Part shown: in pieces, positions 11,291 through 21,080 of the stretch
How positions within the stretch are numbered: position 1 is the stretch's first letter
Layout: every line of letters begins with the position of its first letter
Origin: Ceriagrion tenellum
Lineage: Eukaryota; Arthropoda; Insecta; Odonata; Coenagrionidae
NCBI GenBank assembly: GCA_963169105.1
Contig: OY720637.1
Span: 54,892,964 to 54,956,963 of the forward strand
DNA length: 64,000 nt
Reading direction: 5' to 3'
Position numbers and translations under genes: made by a program
Notes under the pieces: model-generated
What the model was told of the DNA's origin: nothing
What the model saw: the letters and a program-made list of their open reading frames with translations, nothing else
Databases searched by the model: none

Positions 11291-12345
11291 CTTTTGGTAC
11301 TATTCTCGCCCACATCTGTCCCCTGAGGCTAAAAATTACCTTTGAACGATATGTGTAGTTGGCAAATCGAAAATGTGCTTTAAGTTTCACGTAAATTTTC
11401 ACATGCCGGCTTAAACTCCCTAATAGGCGCGGGGAAAATACGACTTAACTCATCTCTCATGAAAGGACATTTTAATATCCATCGATCAAAGCCATGGTAC
11501 CCAGATGGAATGGTTGGAATGGATTCGGGAACACCAAAAATTCGATGATGCGTGCGTTGCAGCACACAAGTTTTTCTCTCATGAAAGTAAATGTTGAGGA
11601 GGATATTTTCGTTAGCTGCAATTTTTCTTCCTCAGAGAAACAATCATTCCTTGATATGCAAAATATATTTCCTTCAACTTTACTTCCGTTATTGTGATTA
11701 ATTTTCCTTCCGGCGTGAGCGATTGATTTAAGCCTATTTCCTTACTTCTGATGCATGCAGGGAGGGGAATAAAAGATAAAATCCCATGGCCATTACTAAT
11801 CATCTTTTATTATCTAGTATTTTCAAGGGTGAGTTCACAGCATAGCAGTTAACCACATCTGTAAACTTAAAATTCTATTTGTTTTTATGCTTCAGTCTTC
11901 CAAAACTCTCCCTAGATTCGATAAGGCTTGGCTATACTAGAAAGACCAAGGGGCTGTCCTGCTTGCCCTTTTTAAACGAAATTTATCTTCCTGAGTAAAA
12001 TAATTTGTACTTTCCTTAGGAAAGGAATAGATTTAGTTTGGAGGTTTATTTTTTCTTCCTTAAATTACTTGCAGTTATGGCATAGGCTTAAAATTTAAGT
12101 GTCAGTTGGCTGAAAGGTTTAATTCTATCATTCGATTATCGCATTAGTTTTGTTTTTACGTATTATTGGAGTTATTTTCTTCTGAAGAGTACATTTTTGC
12201 AATGCCTTTTATAGACATTTATACTTAATTGGCTACCACAGTGTAGATTTAGAATGGGGACTTATTCTCAAGGCATTTATGTCTCATTCAAACCTCTCCA
12301 CGTGTGGTTGATGACAGCCAGATACTTTATTTTCGCTCTTCATTT
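11291..12345. other. unassigned AT-rich DNA
   Basis: No gene or repeat family was recognised in this stretch. Confidence 0.4.
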
Positions 12346-13665
12346 TACGAGGATAAGGTGAAAAGTTCTCGGCCTGACACAGAGATTTCGCTCCAATCAG
12401 CAAAGTATTTGTTTTCTGCGTGGGTGCACGTCTCAGTAGTTGTTATGACAACTTTAAACCTGTTTACTCAAGTAGTTTGTTTACTTAAAGTTGTGCAGTA
12501 GACATCTTGAGAGTTTTTCGTTAAAATGGATAAACTTGAATATCGTGCCGTCATAAAATTCTTCGTTTTGGATAGATTAACCCGTAAAGAAATTCATCCG
12601 AAGTTGAAAAAAGTTTACCGGGACTCTGCTCCTTCCATGTCAACCGTTTAAAACTGGGCAGCTGAATTTAAACGTTGTCGCACATCCCTCGAAGATGACC
12701 TACGTGAAGGACGGCCAAAAACCTCTACCACATCGGAAACCATCGAAAAAGAGCATGATATCGTGTTGGACGATAGGCGAGTGAAGGTGAGTGAGATAGC
12801 TGAAGCTGTGGGGATATTGGAAGAAAGGTTGCAGAACATCTTCCACAAAGAATTAGGGATGCGAAAGCTCTGTGCAAGATGGGTGCCTCATTTGCTGAAT
12901 GCCGATCAAAAGCAAATACGCAAACAATTTTCGCAGTAATCTTTGGACCGATTCAATAGGGATCCGACCGATTTTGTGCGGCAAGTTGTTACCAAGGATG
13001 AGACATGGATCCACGAAACGAAACGTCTCGTATAAACTTCGTTTATAAGAAACGAAACAGCAGTCCATGCAGTGGGTGGAAGCCGGTGGTTCAGTGCCAA
13101 AGAAAGCGAAGTCGATCGCATCTGCCGGAAAGGTCCTGGCCAGCGTGTTTTGGGATGCGAAAGGGATCCTGTTAATTGATTAACTTGCAAAAGGCAGAAC
13201 AATGACGGGCGAATATTACTCCAACCTTATTGACCAGCTGGATGCCAAAATTCGCATGAAGAGGCCTGGCTTGAAGAAGGAAAATGTCATCTTTCATCAG
13301 GACAACGCACCTGCGCACAAGAGTGCGTTGGCGATGGGAAAACTGCGGGATTTGGGGGACGATTTGCTCGGTCATCCCCCCTATTCTCCTGATTTAGCAC
13401 CCTCAAACTTCCATCTGTTCCCAAACTTGAAGAAATTTGTTTCTGGGAAGCGCTTCGCATCCAATGAAGAAGTTGAGAGGACCGTAGATGAATATTTTCA
13501 CAGCCTTCCAGACTCTCACTTCCGGGAAGGAATACTGATGTTGGAGAAACGCTGGACCAAGTTCGTTGAAGTCAAGGGAGATTATGTAGAAAAATTAAAT
13601 AATTTTTTAACTGAAAGTCACAGTCTTTCATTGTCAGGCCGAGAACTTTTCACCTTACCCTCGTA
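12346..13665 (+). mobile_element. mariner transposon with intact TIRs, 1316 bp
   Basis: The element is 12348-13663, flanked by TA on both sides (12346-12347 and 13664-13665), the mariner target duplication. The TIRs are 32 bp (12348-12379 and 13632-13663) with a single mismatch, beginning CGAGGRTAAGGTGAAAAGTT. The length of 1.3 kb is the usual one for mariner. The ends are well preserved while the transposase is broken, so the copy might be movable only by a transposase supplied from elsewhere. Confidence 0.95.
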
Positions 13666-13666
13666 G
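12526..13666 (+). pseudogene. mariner transposase, broken
   Basis: A D,D34D-type transposase that in a working copy would cut and paste the element at TA sites. The frame opens at ATG 12526 with MDKLEYRAVIKFFVLDRLTR and runs through the paired helix-turn-helix region. It includes EGRPKT and WVPHLLNADQK. TKDETWIH carries the first catalytic Asp. HQDNAPAHKS has the second (codon 13301). PDLAPSNFHLF has Asn at the third position (codon 13406), 34 residues later, where Asp is expected. In-frame stops lie at 12649, 12937 and 13181. A 34 bp insertion at about 13015-13048, bounded by repeated GAAACGAAAC, causes the single frameshift. About 345 residues in total, the normal mariner size. Confidence 0.93.
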
Positions 13667-13899
13667 GAGCATTCATTGAATCCTATGCGACATTTTTATT
13701 TTTTATTCTTTCAGCTGAAATGTGATGGACAAAATATTCTAGGATTATATCAAATAAATCTTTAGAGATTTAAAGACATTCTTTTCCCTTCTATGCCTGA
13801 ATGTTGGATGCTCACTATAAAATCGCGGAGTTTCCTTCTTCGTTTTGGGGAAAGATTCAAAAGAAGCTCGAATAGGATGACTCGGTGGGTGGAAGAAAA
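13666..13899. other. unassigned DNA
   Basis: Short AT-rich spacer with no recognised content. Confidence 0.4.
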
Positions 13900-14450
13900 A
13901 CACGCCGAGATTCATCTTGCCACTCAAGTGGTACAGGTCTCCGGGCGCGCCGACGTCGCCCCCAGCCGCTCTTATTTGCCCCTTTTTCATCTTATCTCAG
14001 TCTTGGTTTCATTTGAATTCGACTTACTCCCAAGAGTTACGAGAGATCGGTGCTGAATTCCTAACAAAACTTATGTCAGACATCTTCTCAGCGTGTACAA
14101 TATCGGCGTCTCCTTGGCGACGGTCCAGCAAGCGGGCGTAGGGAACCAACAAACCAGCGCCATTTTTATAACTCCGACCTATTCCTTCCCCCGCCTCGCC
14201 GCTCCTCCCGGTTCTTTTTTCTCTCTGTGTCTCTCCCAAATATCTTCCATCTTCTTTATCGGAGACTTTTTTTTGCTACCAAAAGTAGTTGTAAGCTTCT
14301 CGGATCTTTTTACTGCCCCTTCTTCATGCTCTTCTTCTCCGAAATATTCCGTTTCACCTCCGTATCGCATTGCTCTGGCACAAAAGGTCTCCTCGCTCGG
14401 GCACAAAGATATGGACCCATCTCATCTCCACACGAGGAGAATTTTTGGTT
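13900..14450. promoter_or_regulatory. GC-rich pyrimidine-biased island
   Basis: CpG-rich, with a strong C/T bias on the plus strand between 14180 and 14420. It contains GCGCCATTTTT at 14157-14167, followed by TATAACTCC. The same 11-mer is found in the island at 25490-25960. Overlapping open frames on both strands (14093-14605 plus, 14179-14406 minus) arise from the base bias and have no known domain. A regulatory role is inference. Confidence 0.3.
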
Positions 14451-15372
14451 CCTCATGTTTTAGTTTGAATCGGATTGCGTGGATTTTTTTTAACCTTCAG
14501 AAGTTTTATAGGAGAAATATAATATTTATATGTTGGACTCCATCTACTTCTGCTTCATCATCAAATCAATATGTTGATGGATTTTCTTTCGTCGGAGGTT
14601 CTTAGTAGGGAAAGACGCCTATTCCCTCACGCATGATGTCACATTGAAATTTTAAATTTATTTTGAAACGACAATATCAAGACATCGAGTATTTTGACGC
14701 AATAGTGTGAAGGGAGTGTGTCACTGAGAGAGGTAGGGAGATATAGAATATTTGAGTGCACTTTATAATGTTGCCGTCTGTTGAAACATGTTGTTTGCAT
14801 ACAATGAAAATGTACTAAAAGCTATATCATTCTCGAAGTCCAAATTTGACGTAGTTTGTGCGCGATATCAGTTTTCATGAAGATTCATAAAGTTCAAAGA
14901 ATTTGGTCAATTTATAACGTAAGAAACCATATCTTTCTATGGATAACAGAATATCAGCCACTTAACGTCTATACTTTTTGAGTGATTTGCCACAAAATAA
15001 CAGCCTCTTTACGTTGACATTGCAATGGGTATGTACTCAAGGGAGGCTTTTTTTAAACTAATGAGGAATTAATAACGTATAAATCTTCTCAGAAATCCGA
15101 TAATCTTTAGTTTTAATTAATTCTCAGCTATTTAAAAAAATTTATGAACTACTCACATCAGTAGTTTTTGCAGTCGCAAGAAATTCTTCGGTTGTGAAGG
15201 CGTTTTTATCGTGCGGCGTGGAAATAAATGAGTCAAGTTAACACCCTATACATGCATATTTAGTCAAGTACTTAAATTTCAGTCCTTTAAAACAATATTT
15301 TTGCGCCATTAATGTTACAGTATAATGCTTCCGACAGCTGCTGAAATAAGAAAATAAAGGTCGAATGCGGTA
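14451..15372. other. unassigned AT-rich DNA
   Basis: No gene or repeat was recognised. Confidence 0.4.
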
Positions 15373-15699
15373 CCTATTATGAGTAAAGGATCGGATTGGT
15401 GTGGTGGCTAGAGTACTTGTTAACCGTACGGACAGCCAGGGTTCAAATCCCTGCTGAGGAGGTTATTTTTCAGAGGAAACCCGATTACTTGAGCGTCTTA
15501 TGGAGGGCCCTTCAAGAACAGTACTCCGTCTGTCGGATGAGACAGGAAATTTTGGTCACCTTGGCACCTTTCGTTAAGAGCAGGCTAATTCCGACGCTGG
15601 GTTTCTCTCCATCCTTCCTCTGTACTTGTTCCCTATAGCGCAAATGACTTAAGTTGTCGGTCACCTCCCCAAATATCCAGTCTAATCCTATTATGAGTA
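15373..15699 (+). mobile_element. tRNA-derived SINE (family A) with 13 bp target duplication
   Basis: The SINE is 15386-15686 (301 bp), flanked by a perfect 13 bp direct repeat CCTATTATGAGTA (15373-15385 and 15687-15699). Its tRNA-like head carries an A-box region (GGTGGCTAGAGTAC, from about 15403) and a B box GGTTCAAATCC at 15440-15450. The body matches the minus-strand copy at 49440-49745 over most of its length, including TCGGTCACCTCC near the 3' end. Such elements are transcribed by RNA polymerase III and mobilised by a partner LINE. The partner is not identified. Confidence 0.9.
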
Positions 15700-15954
15700 G
15701 GGAATAATCTCTCACAGACTACCCTCGTTGGTATTTGCAGGTTATTTATATAATTATGTATCAATTATCATGGCCATGACACAATATTATAATTTATTTT
15801 TACCATTCATTGTTCCGTACATTCTTATCGCCGATGTGGACAGTATAGATTTCTTATTACTTGCATAAGAAATTTGCAGAATCGCAAGAGACGCCTATTC
15901 CTATTAAACATGTTTTTCTTGTTTATTTTTTTAATCAACCCGATCATCGCATTA
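15700..15954. other. unassigned AT-rich DNA
   Basis: Nothing recognised. Confidence 0.35.
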
Positions 15955-16075
15955 AATGAAAACATTTGGCATCTTTATGGCATTAAATCAGTAAAATTAA
16001 ACCACATTACAGAGTTAATGTCAACTCTAAGCAGTAAATTATCAGCTTACTTCATTTCTTCTCTGCTTAGAGGAA
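15955..16075. repeat. dispersed partial copy of the 18 kb snap-back repeat
   Basis: The stretch GGCATTAAATCAGTAAAATT, then a TCAACTCTAAGCAGTAA segment and an AGCTTACTTCATTTCTTC segment, follows the same order as 18250-18340. It lacks the CTGAAGA/GAAAC part. The similarity runs about 110 bp. Confidence 0.6.
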
Positions 16076-16582
16076 TGAATATACAGATCATTTAATTCTG
16101 TATGATCAAATGATCGAAAAAATGGATCTATCTACGGGATCCTGTAGTGTGTTAAGAGAGTTTGATAGTTTGGTCATTTGGGAAGAGGAAGAGTGAGTGA
16201 GATTAGAATGGTAAAGTTAGACTAAACAAACAACTTCTAATGATTAAGCTTGAGCATTTCTAATGCTATGCTAAGAGAAGGGTTGAAATAACGTAGGAAA
16301 AAGTGTATGAACGCAAATTTTCAAATAAAATGAGATCTTATTGTTAGCATGGATCACTTATCGATATGTCCACTTTCGAAAATTACCCACGAGAAGCTAT
16401 TGGATTCAGGTGAGCAACAGCAATAATTTAGGCTTTTTTTAACTGGTGTTGGGTATATATTTATGTATAAGAACCTTGCGTGTGCAAGTAAAAAATGGTA
16501 TTGAATTAACTGTTGCAAACATGTGCGATGAATTTACAATCATTGCATTTAACAATGATGTGGTATGAGTCACTCGCACGGG
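16076..16582. other. unassigned AT-rich DNA
   Basis: Nothing recognised. Confidence 0.35.
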
Positions 16583-16810
16583 TACACCAGGGTTGAAATT
16601 CGTCATGAAAAAATCATTTGACTTGACCGGGATTCGAACCCTGATCTCCCAATTGCCGGTCAGGTGTGTTAGCCAGTTACACAGTGTCAGGTGTGTTACA
16701 CAGGCCAGTTACACAGTCAGGTGTGTTAGCCAATTACCCTTTGGGAGAACCGGGTTCGAATCCCGGTCAAGTAAAATAATTTTTTCATAGCGAATCCCAA
16801 CCCTGGTGTA
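16583..16810. repeat. head-to-head SINE pair forming a hairpin, TA-flanked
   Basis: Two copies of the family B tRNA-like unit face each other. The left copy is on the minus strand, with its B box (GGGTTCGAATCCC) read in reverse at about 16630-16643. The right copy is on the plus strand, with GGGTTCGAATCCCGG at 16752-16766. Both continue outward into a ~45 bp body. The outermost 11 bp are a perfect inverted repeat (CACCAGGGTTG at 16585-16595, CAACCCTGGTG at 16798-16808), bordered on each side by TA. The centre has partial repeats of CAGGTGTGTTA. It may be a SINE-derived MITE. Confidence 0.75.
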
Positions 16811-17489
16811 TCTGCGATGAAGATTAAAGAAAGTGTTGAAATAATCTATTCAGATTGTATTTATTTATTTCACGTTATCTTGATGAAAGCTTCAAGGGTT
16901 TCTTACTTTAGGTGTATTAACAGGGTGTAATGGACGAACACACGCAACCATAACCTGGCCGAAATCCCATCCAGGTCGGATTCGATTCCGCGACCCTTTT
17001 TTTGCTGTTAAGGATTTTACCCCGCCGTCATAGGACCATTAAAGCTACCTTTTTCGGAGAAATTATTGAGGTTGCCACAGAGTTGTAGTTTACAAAGGTA
17101 ACCCGTTGATAAATTTACCTCAGTGATCAATCCGTTGACAAGTAGCCATGAGAACAAAATATTTGCACGGTGTAAGAGGAGTTCGCAGCATACACAAAAT
17201 CGCTTGGAATAAAATACCATTATATATCTTCGATGAAGAAAGAAGACAGCTTAGAAATAATTCTATTATATTTGAATTTCTCGCTACAATACTGGTTGTA
17301 GTAATAAAATAAGTGGTAGCTGTTGAGAGATGACATATCGATGTAGATGAGCAACCGATAAATCCACTTTAATTGCTGTCAGGGAAAAGTTATCGCTGCT
17401 GGAAGAACTACATTTTGGCATGAACGATAATCTCGCGCGTTCGACTCGAGCATTGCATCGTATGAAGCGTTGTGCATGCATCTTTGATT
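16811..17489. other. unassigned DNA with one weak tRNA-like string
   Basis: A B-box-like GGATTCGATTCC followed closely by a T-run occurs near 16978-17005. It is too degenerate to call. Nothing else was recognised. Confidence 0.35.
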
Positions 17490-17905
17490 AGCTTCGACTC
17501 GTTGCATAAATTTCGACGAGCGACACCTCGGGAGAGAGAGGACCCGAACGCGGAGCTAATGAAATAAATCGTCCTCTCCACGGAGACGCTCCTCGCGTGT
17601 CGCGAAGAGCAACGATGTGGATCTCTATCCCCTAGACGACCGGAGTGGGACGCCTCCCGTTGCCATATCCCAACACCGCCTATCTTTGCCCCTCGCCCCG
17701 CCCCACACCCTCCCTAAAAGTACCCGGAACACCAGCTCCCCTCTCTCGGCTTCCCCAGGAATCAATCGTCATCAGTCACGCCGTCGTTCGGGGGCCGATT
17801 CGACGCGGATTGCGAGGAATACGCGAGGGGTGGGGTAGTGAGTGTTCCTTTGCTTCCTCGAGAGAGTTTGTGGGAGAGAGAATGGAGAGATGCTTATCGA
17901 CTTTA
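17490..17905. promoter_or_regulatory. GC-rich CpG island
   Basis: CpG dense, with pyrimidine bias at 17640-17760. Two overlapping plus-strand frames have no recognisable domain. Possible open chromatin or promoter by composition only. Confidence 0.3.
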
Positions 17906-18024
17906 TAGAGTCTCGTTCACATTGAACATCAGAGCATAACGTAACCTATGGCGGTTTGGGCGAGGTTTTTCCCTGTAGTCACAATAGAGACAGTAGTCAT
18001 ACTTTATTTAAAAATTTAAATATG

Positions 18025-18485
18025 ACGACAATATTCTTGACTTGTGGTCAATCAACATATTTCTCAATGGCGACATTTTGCCATACTATTTGAAATCTCC
18101 AGGGCATTGAAATAAGTAAAATTGAAGTCTTTATTTACTTTTAACTTTACCGACTGTTTATTTATATAACAGCAATATTCTCTAAGTAGTTTGCAATAAA
18201 TATGTTTCTCAATGCCGACGTTTCGCCACTTTTTTTTAGCATCTTCAGGGCATTGAAATCAGTAAAATTTAACCGTCAAACATAGTAAATGTTAACTCTA
18301 AGCAGTTAGTCAGCAGTTTACTTAATTTCTTCACTGTTTAGAGTTGACTTATACTTTGCTTGATGGTTTAGTATTACTGATCTCAACGCTCTGAAGATAC
18401 GGAAAAATTTGACGAAACGTCGGCATTGAGAAATATATTTACTGACCACTACCTCGAGAATATTACAGTTTTATGTATAAATGGT
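18025..18485. repeat. snap-back repeat with hammerhead-like motifs
   Basis: Three copies of one ~120-150 bp unit. Copy 1 (18025-18140) and copy 2 (18168-18320) are direct. Copy 3 (18340-18482) is inverted, so copies 2 and 3 can fold on each other. In copies 2 (minus strand) and 3 (plus strand), CTGAAGA is followed after 16-17 nt by GAAACGTC. The sequences flanking this core pair with each other over 10 positions (see findings). No coding is present. It could be a MITE or a piece of a Penelope-like or other retroelement. Confidence 0.75.
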
Positions 18486-19550
18486 CGATAAAGTCTATAT
18501 TCATTATTAAAATTTAAAATGCATAAATACCCACGCGTCATTCCGTTTCGGCGCAGGCCAGTCAAAGAACTTAGCCGCTAGCTCTAAAGAAAGCACCATC
18601 ATGTCCTCTTCATATTCAGTTACGCTTCTCTTTCACCAAGGCAATACTGCATGCAATCTCTCCTATTCGAAAGATCCCTTATATTTCTCCTTTTCAGGGT
18701 CTCTATTTATTCTTCCCCCATCCATTACGAAAACTATACCGTCAGTTACAAGATGACTCTAGCTAAATATAATTTGAAAGTAACGCTGTATTTGTCGAAA
18801 TCCTTCGGGCTGAAAAAATAGAGTGAAATTGCAGAAAGAGTTTTACTTGCCGTCTGGTTTACTGAGGTGAAAATTTCTTGAAAAGTTCCAGTTTATTTTG
18901 TAACCTGCTGTCCTAGATTATTTAATTGAACATTTGAGTATAAACTTCTAATTTTAACCCATGAACGGTAAAATTATGGAATAAATTATTGTGAAAAGTA
19001 TACATGCATTGAGATATTGACAAAAGTTCTGTTTATTTGCCGGTACAAACTCAATCCTCGTATGAGACCTTCTGGTAGAATGTTTTAAGTCATTCTCGAT
19101 TCCGTCCGCAGTATGAAGTGCCTGGTCTTGCGTAGATTCGAGTAGCATGTGGTGCGGACTTAAGAGTTGGTTCTGAGTGGTTAGGGGTGAGACACTCTTT
19201 CCCCCAGTCCCAACCCATTCCACTCAACCCATCTCACTCTTCCCTTCCTCTTTTCGGGGTAGAGGGGGAAACCCTCGCGGTTTCCACCCCGTTATCTCCC
19301 CGTCAGATGGGGTGAACCGGGCGAGATCAGGCACAAATCACCGCCTATCTTTGACCCATTCATACATATATATGTTTTACCCCACTCCCGGAGTGAAAAA
19401 CGATTAGTCGATATTTCAAGCCGCGCCTTCGATGTGTGGCTTGCCCGTATATTGCGGGGCTCCCGATCAGGCCACCCGCCTGCCATCTCCTTCCTATTCC
19501 ATTCTACCCTGAATCACGTTACTGCCTCCCTACTTCCGGGAATTCCTTCT
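18486..19550. other. unassigned DNA
   Basis: No gene or repeat was recognised. About 19190-19320 is C/T-rich with short CCCC and GGGG runs. Confidence 0.4.
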
Positions 19551-19660
19551 GCTCCTCCCCATGTCTTTACTATCTTGCAAGCTCATGACCTTCAAATCTT
19601 TTCTGCTTATTCTTTGCCATTTTGTTGATTTTTTTCGAAAGATATGAAGCTTTAAAGTTC
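19551..19660 (+). repeat. left direct repeat flanking a foldback element
   Basis: About 110 bp from GCTCCTCCCCATGTCTTTAC to GATATGAAGCTT. It aligns in the same orientation with 20977-21080, sharing among others TCTTGCNAGCTCATG and ATGAAGCT. Confidence 0.75.
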
Positions 19661-19837
19661 CAGGTGAAATAATATCTCGCTCGAAGTACCTTAAAGGAAT
19701 CCCTGACGAAGTGTTATCGCTCAAAAGGAAGGGAGATGGACTTGACTGGTAATTCCTTGGTTGGTAAACGGTACAGTTATTGATCATTTGGTGTTTTAAA
19801 GAGCATAATAAAACCACATCGGGACCAAATGTTTTAT

Positions 19838-20733
19838 AAGCACACTTAGGGTGTCCCATTTTGTATTGATGTCTGAAAGTATTGGGTCTTAGGGTCTCAG
19901 GTGGAGACATTTAACGAGAAAATAAGGTTTGCAAAAAATTTCTGAAATCGGATTATATTTAGAGGTCGCGCACCCAGCTTTTCGTTTAACATGGGGCTCC
20001 TATAAGCGCGCGCCGCCCGTTTGAAAAGCCCGCGCACCCGAGCCTCCGTGCCGCCCCCACAATTTCTTCCCACACCTATCGAAGTTTCTGATATGTAGGC
20101 TTAAATTGGTTACCACTTTGGAAGGGGGTTCGTTAACGACCTCGCTGGGCGTGGCGTAGCGCTCATCAAGGAGTATTCTCAGGCTGGATTGACCAAGGAT
20201 GAGTAGCAAATGCAGCATATTCTCCAAATAGACTCCAGGCACCGAAAAGTTATGCCAAAGATGACCTAAAAGGCACTCACAGTCTTTAATGCAAATATTT
20301 TGTGAGCAAAATGTAATAAAAATTCTATAAAAGAGTGATATTGGAATTTAGTGCTCGTTCCGATCATAGAGCTTCTTATTTCCATCATATAAGTAAATGT
20401 TCTAAATACAATGCTTTTTTATTTACATACCAGTCTCACCCCCCTCCCAACGTAGTAACCAATTTATGTCTACATATCAGAACCTTCGATTGGTGGAGGA
20501 AGAAATGGTGGGGGCGGCGTGGAGGCCCGGGAGCGCCGGCTTTTCAAACGGGCGGCGCGCGCTTATGGGAGCCCTCAAGTTAAACGAAAAGCTGCGTGCG
20601 CGACCTCTAATTATAACCTGATATCAGAATTTTTTTGCAAACCTCATTTTCTCATCATATTTCACCATCTGACAGCCATGACTTTCAGAGATCGGTGCGA
20701 AATGGGACATCCTAAGCACTCTAAATGTGATGA
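19838..20733. mobile_element. foldback-type element with ~300 bp inverted arms
   Basis: The left arm (about 19838-20135) and the right arm (about 20430-20733) are inverted copies at roughly 75-80 percent by eye. Shared strings include GTCCCATTT, AAATAAGGTTTGCAAAAAA-like, GAGGTCGCGCAC, AGCTTTTCGTTTAAC and CGCGCGCCGCCCGTTTGAAA. The ~295 bp centre has no recognised coding. No transposase is present, so this is a non-autonomous element or a foldback structure. Direct repeats lie outside both arms (19551-19660 and 20977-21080). Confidence 0.8.
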
Positions 20734-20976
20734 ACAGATATTTCCATGCCGGCAGCTTTCTTGAAGTAACCAACAAATGTCTCGTAATTCCGTAAGACAT
20801 GATTTTTCCAAGCAGACGCTTTTATACCGGAGTTAAGTCTCATTTTCTCAGGGATATAAGAAACAATAAAGCATCACTGCAGCTCTCTCAGATATAAAAC
20901 CACTCTTAAAACAATTTGAGAGCTAAGTTTAGGGCATTGCCTAAGTAGTTATTTGTGATTAATGTAACTTCCCTCA

Positions 20977-21080
20977 GCTCCTCCTCACTATTCACCATCT
21001 TGCCAGCTCATGGTCTTCTAATGTTTTTCTTTTATCTTCTGCCAGTTTTTAAATTTCGACGAAGGAAATGAAGCTGTGAA
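20977..21080 (+). repeat. right direct repeat flanking a foldback element
   Basis: A direct partner of 19551-19660, starting AGCTCCTCCTCACTATTCAC and ending GAAATGAAGCT. The divergence between the two copies suggests an old event. Confidence 0.75.

Noticed and set aside
14093..14605. 170-residue plus-strand frame
   Set aside because: It lies in a pyrimidine-biased island, with an overlapping frame on the other strand and no recognisable domain.
15386..15460. Genuine tRNA gene
   Set aside because: The tRNA-like head continues into a body shared with 49440-49745 and is bounded by a target duplication, so it is a SINE.
16975..17006. B-box-like string followed by a T-run
   Set aside because: No A box and no similarity to the SINE bodies in the window.
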